This document shows positions 43,571-47,897 of a stretch of 47,897 bases of DNA, piece after piece. The DNA comes from Candidatus Bipolaricaulota bacterium. GTDB taxonomy: Bacteria; Bipolaricaulota; Bipolaricaulia; UBA7950; UBA9294. The DNA lies in NCBI GenBank assembly GCA_030611415.1, contig JAUWPW010000006.1, forward strand, positions 1-47,897. Reading direction: 5' to 3'. The number at the start of each line of letters is the position of its first letter. Position 1 is the stretch's first letter. The position numbers were made by a program, and so were the translations under genes. The notes beneath the pieces are model-generated. The model made no database searches. It was given only the letters and a program-made list of their open reading frames with translations, and was not told where the DNA came from.

Positions 43571-44506
43571 TTAATACCGGATCCGTGGATCCAAGAAGCC
43601 ATACCCCACATCGATAGCGAGGTTCAAGATAAGAAAAGCCAATACCATAACTAGGATCGCTGCTTGCATAGCCGGAATGTCGCGTCCCAAGATCGAGACC
43701 ACCAACAGACGGCCGATTCCAGGCAAGCCGAATACCTCCTCGATAACCACCGTGTTTGCAAATAGCCAACCGCTCTCTAGTCCAACGATGGTTAGGATCG
43801 GGACCAGCGCATTACGAAATATGTGCTTTCCCCTTACGCGAAAGAGTGAAAGGCCTTTAGATTTGGCCGTCCTTACATAGTCCTGACTAGCTACATCAAG
43901 CATACTTGATCGCGTTACTCTTGCGATGAGACCAATGTATCTGAACCCCAAGGCAAGAGATGGAAGAATCAGGAAGAGTATGTTACCCGCGCTGTATCCA
44001 CTTGTAGGCAAGAGGCCCCATTTGACAGCCACGACCAGCATCAGCATCAACCCCACCCAGAACTCAGGCACCGACACTCCGACAATCGCTGTGACCATGC
44101 AGACGAGATCGATGATTGTACCTCTGTGAATGGCAGCCAAGAAGCCGAGCGTTAAGCCGCCCACAACCGCCAGGAGTATCGAGATTCCGGCCAATTTCAA
44201 GGTGACCGGCAGGCGCTGCTTTATGACATCGCTTAACACTTGATCCGTGCGATAGGAGGTTCCCAAGTTTCCTGTAAGCAATCCGCCGACGAATCTAAAA
44301 TACCGCACATAGGCCGGATCATTTAAGCCCCATTCCTCGCGTAGTTGCTCGATCCCCTCTGTGTTTGCAACCCCTCGCTTGAAACCGGCTGCGCGAACAA
44401 ACGCGGCGTCCCCAGGAAGAAGGCTTAGGACAACAAATATTATGAGGGTGACTGCAATAATCGTGGGTATAAAAGCAAGAAGACGCCTTATAATAAATGC
44501 CAACAT
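43571..44506 (-). CDS. Peptide/nickel-type ABC transporter permease (DppB/OppB-like)
   Basis: A 311-residue membrane protein with about six helices. The N-terminal MLAFIIRRLLAFIPTIIAVTLIIF helix, the periplasmic loop with YRTDQVLSDVIKQRLPVTL and the EAA loop (YVRTAKSKGLSLFRVRGKHIFRNAL) followed by EEVFGLPGIGRLLV are all diagnostic of DppB/OppB. It follows the binding-protein gene after 83 bp and precedes DppC. Confidence 0.94.
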   Translation of the reverse strand: MLAFIIRRLLAFIPTIIAVTLIIFVVLSLLPGDAAFVRAAGFKRGVANTEGIEQLREEWGLNDPAYVRYFRFVGGLLTGNLGTSYRTDQVLSDVIKQRLPVTLKLAGISILLAVVGGLTLGFLAAIHRGTIIDLVCMVTAIVGVSVPEFWVGLMLMLVVAVKWGLLPTSGYSAGNILFLILPSLALGFRYIGLIARVTRSSMLDVASQDYVRTAKSKGLSLFRVRGKHIFRNALVPILTIVGLESGWLFANTVVIEEVFGLPGIGRLLVVSILGRDIPAMQAAILVMVLAFLILNLAIDVGYGFLDPRIRY

Positions 44507-44589
44507 GTTATCTACAATCCCTTAGATGAGCGAGGGAGTAGCTGCGAACTTTCACTTCGAGGCACTCCCTCGCTCCACTCTACCGAGAC

Positions 44590-46200
44590 TTACGCTCTTG
44601 GTGAACGCTCATCCACCCAAACCTTCTCGTATTGTTGGTACTTGAGGTCGATTGGCATCTGCTGCATGCCATGGACCCAAACCTGTGTCCCAAAGACCAC
44701 TGTGCTAAAATTAATCGCAATCCAGGGAGCATCATCGGTTACGATTCTCTCGATTTCTCTAAGCAATTCGGTCCGCTCGACGTCATCGACTGTCAGGACA
44801 GCTTCGTCGATCAGAGCATCAACTACAGGATTCGAGTATCGAAGCCAGTTGGTGGCACCAAAGTTCTTTGAATGGAACCGTTGAACAAACTGCAAGGCAA
44901 TAGGCTCACCGCCGTGTGAATCCACATAGGACTCGTAGTTGCCCGTCAAAGCGTCCATCTCAACGGTTCCATACTCCGTTGGAACAAGCTTGCAGTGGAC
45001 ACCGATTGCTTCAAAATACGGCAGAAGTGGTTCGATTGCCGGAATTCCCCAAGTGGCGGCAGTTGGGTCACCAACTACTGAGAATGTAAACCCATCTGGA
45101 TAGCCCGCTTCAGCCAGCAACTCCTTCGCTTTTTCGGGACTGTAGTAATACCCAGATACGTCTTTCAGTGGGATGTTAAAACCTGGAGGGAAGATTCCGG
45201 CCCCTGTTGCGGAGATGGGGACGTTGTTAAGATAGACTCTAACGTATGCATCACGGTCAATTGCATAATTGAGCGCCTGGCGCACACGTTTGTCCTGGAA
45301 CGGCCCCCATTCATTGTTAAACCCAAGATGACGGGTCCACAGTTCCGCGACCTTAAGCTCCTGGAAGTTGGGGTCGTTCTGCCAACGCGGGTAATTGGTG
45401 GGGCTGCTCAAAAAAGCATCAATCTCCCGGGCTTGGAAGGCGGCTCCTGCTGCCGGGTAGTCTGACAACCGCCTGAAAACAAGTGTGTCCAGATAAGGCC
45501 GTCCGCCGTAGTACTCCTCAAAGGCTTTGAGCGTGATCGTGTCACCTCTCCAGCTCTCGAGCATGAACGGACCAGCGCCAACCGGATTCCTTCCAAATTG
45601 GCCGTCACCTACTGCCTCAACTGCTTCAGAAGGTACAACTCCAGCACCTGGCTCGCCCAGTGTTGTGATAAAAGTTAAATCCATGCTCTTGAGAGTGATG
45701 CGAAGAGTGTAGTTGTCCACTACCTCGATCCCTGTAATGCTTTCTGCCTCACCGTTTCGAAACTCGTCTGCTCCAACAACATTGTCAAAGATGTAGACGC
45801 TGATTCCGCCACGGTTGGGATCCATGAGTCGCTCAAAAGAGTATTTGCAATCCTGCGCGATCACTTCCCGACCATTTTGGAAGCTTGCGCCATGACGAAG
45901 GTGGAATGTGTAAACAGTACCATCCTCGCTGATTTCCCAGGACTCAGCAAGGGCGGGCTCTACGGAGAGCTCTGGAGTCCACCTGACTAGGCCCCGGTGA
46001 ACCTGCATGATGACGCTCCCTGTTTCAGCGTCGGTGATTGAAGAGCGCAGCGGATCCAGTGTGATCACTTCACTCGGGTTAAGCATATTGACGAAGGTCC
46101 CGCCATACATCGGTTGATCTTGCCCTACACAGACGGCAAGAGAAGCCATCATCATCAACGGTACCAAAATCCCTACTAAACAAAAGCACCTTATTCGCAT
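44590..46200 (-). CDS. Peptide ABC transporter substrate-binding protein (DppA/OppA-like)
   Basis: A 536-residue exported binding protein of the family 5 (SBP_bac_5) type. A signal peptide of about 27 residues (MRIRCFCLVGILVPLMMMAS...) precedes the mature start near GQDQ; there is no proper lipobox. The family pattern is clear: LDPLRSSITDAETGSVIMQVHRGLV, a TYTFHLRHGASFQNGREV-like segment near residue 100, RQALNYAIDRDAYV near 275 and AKELLAEAGYPDGF near 325. It binds peptides or similar solutes for the DppBC-like permeases encoded next. A TAAGGAGGA site precedes the ATG. Confidence 0.92.
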   Translation of the reverse strand: MRIRCFCLVGILVPLMMMASLAVCVGQDQPMYGGTFVNMLNPSEVITLDPLRSSITDAETGSVIMQVHRGLVRWTPELSVEPALAESWEISEDGTVYTFHLRHGASFQNGREVIAQDCKYSFERLMDPNRGGISVYIFDNVVGADEFRNGEAESITGIEVVDNYTLRITLKSMDLTFITTLGEPGAGVVPSEAVEAVGDGQFGRNPVGAGPFMLESWRGDTITLKAFEEYYGGRPYLDTLVFRRLSDYPAAGAAFQAREIDAFLSSPTNYPRWQNDPNFQELKVAELWTRHLGFNNEWGPFQDKRVRQALNYAIDRDAYVRVYLNNVPISATGAGIFPPGFNIPLKDVSGYYYSPEKAKELLAEAGYPDGFTFSVVGDPTAATWGIPAIEPLLPYFEAIGVHCKLVPTEYGTVEMDALTGNYESYVDSHGGEPIALQFVQRFHSKNFGATNWLRYSNPVVDALIDEAVLTVDDVERTELLREIERIVTDDAPWIAINFSTVVFGTQVWVHGMQQMPIDLKYQQYEKVWVDERSPRA

Positions 46201-46609
46201 GAATCCTCCTTATAGAATCTAGAGTTCAACCTGATTACCCAAAGCACAGCATTCTGCATATCTTCTGCAGTATATCACCTCCCCCATATACAAAGGTAAA
46301 GTACTGAGATATACAAAGGTACAATAATGAGAATGGAGAACGCGAAGAAACAAACGAGTTACTTCCCACCAACGCGAAATACCATTACGCCATCGAAATA
46401 ACGATCTGCGCACGTATACGCCAGTGACTGTTCGGATTTTCCTTAGAAGAAGCTCACAGGTGGCATCCAAAACCACCTCCCGCCGATAGCCATAACCCCT
46501 ATATTGGGGTTAGATGGTCAGCACCTAACTTGTACACGGTTCAATCCCTGTTGTCAACTTCTGGCATTGCCTCATCTAAGAAATGTACTCGAAACAGGAG
46601 GTGAGAAAT
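46201..46609. other. Intergenic region upstream of the dpp-like operon
   Basis: About 400 bp without a convincing gene. It holds two 13-bp direct repeats (46286-46298 and 46309-46321), a perfect 6-bp hairpin AACCCC/GGGGTT (46494-46511) and a tRNA-like stretch (46505-46560). A minus-strand open frame at 46219-46476 has no family resemblance. The promoter of the dpp-like operon must lie here. Confidence 0.4.
46286..46321 (-). repeat. Two 13-bp direct repeats, probable operator
   Basis: ATATACAAAGGTA occurs exactly at 46286-46298 and again at 46309-46321, spaced 23 bp start to start, close to two helical turns. They lie about 86-121 bp upstream of the dppA-like start, where a regulator or response element would sit. 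Confidence 0.55.
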
Positions 46610-46819
46610 ATGTCAATGACTTTGAGACACCCGTCACCTGTAAAATACAATGGTAGAACATTTTGCTCGCTCGATTCAATGGGTGCGTCGCGTGGATTCC
46701 TCATACACGTTTCTTCGATGGCTGATGCTGAGGATATAGAGAACTCTGTTTTCTATGATGTAGACGATACGGTAATTTCCTGCGCGATGGGAGCGCATTC
46801 CTTCCAGCTTTCCTCGTAA
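46610..46819 (+). CDS. Small ORF with a strong ribosome site, overlapping the toxin gene
   Basis: A 69-codon frame from ATG 46610, preceded at good spacing by AGGAGGTGAG (46596-46605). Its first 22 codons are free, but from 46676 it runs antisense through the toxin gene, and that part has no independent resemblance. It may be the surviving start of a gene truncated when the toxin-antitoxin pair arrived, or a real antisense-overlapping small protein. No family recognised. Confidence 0.3.
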   Translation: MSMTLRHPSPVKYNGRTFCSLDSMGASRGFLIHVSSMADAEDIENSVFYDVDDTVISCAMGAHSFQLSS

Positions 46820-46942
46820 CCGTTTCCCTTTCTCTGGTTCTTTAGCGAGCTCGTCGATCACACGCTCAATCCGACGACGCCACGAAACTGGGATCCGTTT
46901 GACCTCCTTCTTCACTTGAGGATGGTAACGCACCTCAAGCAT
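46676..46942 (-). CDS. RelE/ParE-family toxin
   Basis: An 88-residue basic protein with the RelE/ParE fold pattern: MLEVRYHPQVKKEVKRIP, a helical WRRRIERVIDELAKEPEKGKRLRGKLEG and the strands HRAGNYRIVYIIENRVLYILSISHRRNVY. The start is ATG 46942, which overlaps the antitoxin stop by 8 bp; a longer upstream frame would run into the antitoxin gene. Members of this family are mRNA interferases or gyrase inhibitors. Paired with the Phd/YefM-type antitoxin just upstream. Confidence 0.85.
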   Translation of the reverse strand: MLEVRYHPQVKKEVKRIPVSWRRRIERVIDELAKEPEKGKRLRGKLEGMRSHRAGNYRIVYIIENRVLYILSISHRRNVYEESTRRTH

Positions 46943-47201
46943 CTGCGAAGACGTCTTGTCCAGAGGTGGAACGCCCTTCTTTGACCTCTTTTCGGCGTTG
47001 TTCAAGCGTTTCCACTAGCCCCGGTGTTTCGTAGATTTCGAGTGTCTCTAGAAGATCCTCGTAGTCTTCGAAGTTCAGCAGGATCACCTCTGGCTTCCCG
47101 TTGCGCGTGAACACAAAACGATCGAGGTTCTCGCGTGCTTCTTTCGCGAGGCGCAAGAGGTCCTTCCGTCCGTCTGTAATAGGGATGATCTTTGTCGCCA
47201 T
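46935..47201 (-). CDS. Phd/YefM-family antitoxin
   Basis: An 88-residue acidic protein typical of Phd/YefM antitoxins: an N-terminal DNA-binding part (MATKIIPITDGRKDLLRLAKEA), the central VFTRNGKPEVILLNFEDYEDL motif, and a charged flexible C-terminus that would wrap the toxin. A GGAGGAG site precedes the ATG. It is the first gene of the pair and probably represses its own promoter with the toxin. Confidence 0.88.
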   Translation of the reverse strand: MATKIIPITDGRKDLLRLAKEARENLDRFVFTRNGKPEVILLNFEDYEDLLETLEIYETPGLVETLEQRRKEVKEGRSTSGQDVFADA

Positions 47202-47521
47202 CGTTTCTCCTCCTTGTTTAGATGAGCAGAATAACGATCATTAGCATATACGGAGGGTGCCTCTTTGTCAAGGGATATCTCATGCAAGATGAACAGGATC
47301 GAGATCGGCATGGCTCTCTTGAGCGCCCGAGTCGAGTCCGAGTGGACAGGATCCGCCAATTACTGAGCGAACTCGTGGTGAAAAAGCCATAACGAGGCAA
47401 CCCACCGCTATCACCTTAACCGGCTGGTCGTAGCCGGCGAAGAAGCGGTACATGCAGTCCTAGCTGCTCTGCGGGAAGGCCTCCGCGCCATCCAGTGATA
47501 CAAAATAGAGGAGTCTCTGCG
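47202..47521. other. Gene debris upstream of the kinase remnant
   Basis: No complete gene. A frame ending at TGA 47498 encodes about 38 codons after a stop ([20 protein letters not shown] at its centre) that look like a protein C-terminus, possibly of a small helix-turn-helix regulator, but the family is not certain. The neighbouring frames are broken by stops. A GAGG site at 47508-47511 serves the following kinase frame. Confidence 0.35.
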
Positions 47522-47897
47522 ATGGAACAAGAGCGTAAATTGGTGACCTTTGGTGAAACGATGATCCGGCTTTCGCCTCCCGGTCATCAACGACTGGAAC
47601 AAGCCGAACAGCTCGATGTCTATGTTGGTGGCTCGGAGTTAAACGTGGCCGTCACTGCACAACGGCTGTGGTCACAGGAGAGAGCGCGAGAGGTAATGAC
47701 GGAGCTGATGAACTACACGGACATCCTCATAACCACCGAGGAGGACACAGAGCGGGAGACCCCGTCGGTCTGGCGAAACACGTGGACGGGGATTGCCTAT
47801 GCCAATGGTCAGATCTACCGCGGTCCGAAGTTCGATATCGAGGTCGTCGATCGAGTCGGTGCGGGGGATTCCTTCGCTGGTGGGTTTCTGTTCGGTT
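47522..47897 (+). pseudogene. kdgK: Internally deleted 2-keto-3-deoxygluconate kinase (PfkB family), runs off the window
   Basis: From ATG 47522 the frame stays open to the window edge and reads as three pieces of a PfkB-family KDG kinase. The N-terminus has [14 protein letters not shown] and [14 protein letters not shown]. Then it jumps to [20 protein letters not shown], which in intact enzymes lies about 120 residues later. After another gap it reaches [12 protein letters not shown] and the catalytic anion-hole motif [12 protein letters not shown]. The lid and much of the sugar site are missing, so it should be inactive although both deletions are in frame. The 3' end lies outside the window. 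Confidence 0.7.

Noticed and set aside
43539-43769. Longer DppC starting at 43769
   Set aside because: That start lies inside dppB; TTG 43538 has a good ribosome site and gives normal length.
46219-46476. 85-codon minus-strand frame upstream of dppA
   Set aside because: No homology and no ribosome site, and it runs through the direct repeats of the regulatory region.
1-47897. CRISPR arrays, insertion sequences, prophage genes, rRNA operons
   Set aside because: No regularly spaced repeats, transposase or phage motifs, or rRNA sequence were recognised on either strand.

Overview
The window looks like a chromosome segment from an anaerobic, amino-acid- and peptide-fermenting bacterium. The evidence is tryptophanase, a catabolic-type glutamate dehydrogenase, a 4-aminobutyrate-type aminotransferase, aldehyde:ferredoxin oxidoreductase, an electron-bifurcating-type NAD(P) oxidoreductase, and amino-acid and peptide ABC importers. 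A secreted beta-barrel-like protein (14589-15698) points to an outer membrane. TTG starts behind good Shine-Dalgarno sites are frequent (28232, 29317, 31726, 32709, 41549, 43538). A deep-branching diderm such as Candidatus Bipolaricaulota would fit, but there is no rRNA or other clade marker here, so this is inference only.

Layout. 0-2.4 kb: tryptophanase with a DMT exporter (minus). 2.6-5.3 kb: SDR reductase, Eis-like acetyltransferase and macro-domain protein (plus). 5.3-5.8 kb: non-coding, structured. 5.8-10.2 kb: housekeeping genes (DUF84 NTPase, smpB, a NatAB-type ABC exporter, serS). 10.3-16.4 kb: RNase Z-like hydrolase, GabT-like aminotransferase, MFS transporter, DUF554 protein, beta-barrel protein and Nudix hydrolase. 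16.6-22.2 kb: a three-gene NuoE/NuoF/(GltD-NuoG fusion) operon that matches the Stn (Sporomusa-type Nfn) architecture. 22.3-25.1 kb: phosphoesterase, nucleotidyltransferase and glutamate dehydrogenase. 25.4-27.0 kb: two convergent Crp/Fnr paralogues. 27.0-28.2 kb: a gene graveyard with the tail of a MacB-type permease abutting a heavily deleted NDP-forming acyl-CoA synthetase. 28.2-34.6 kb: a complete AapJQMP-type amino-acid importer followed by aldehyde:ferredoxin oxidoreductase.

From 46.2 kb down to 34.9 kb everything lies on the minus strand. A peptide importer (DppABC-like, no ATPase genes) is followed by a DapF-like epimerase, a class-V aminotransferase, a truncated ornithine-cyclodeaminase gene and a D-threonine aldolase/D-serine dehydratase-like enzyme. 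A visibly GC-richer three-gene sugar module (fucose/arabinose-isomerase-like, FGGY kinase, HisA-like TIM barrel) sits inside this amino-acid set, exactly where the cyclodeaminase gene is cut off. The right end holds a Phd/RelE-type toxin-antitoxin pair, gene debris, a possible tRNA relic and an internally deleted 2-keto-3-deoxygluconate kinase that runs off the window.

Functionally, importers deliver amino acids and peptides. Tryptophanase, glutamate dehydrogenase and the PLP aminotransferases deaminate them. Aldehyde:ferredoxin oxidoreductase and the Stn-like complex would balance ferredoxin, NADH and NADPH. The Crp/Fnr pair beside glutamate dehydrogenase may regulate part of this. No CRISPR array, insertion sequence, phage gene or intact RNA gene was found.
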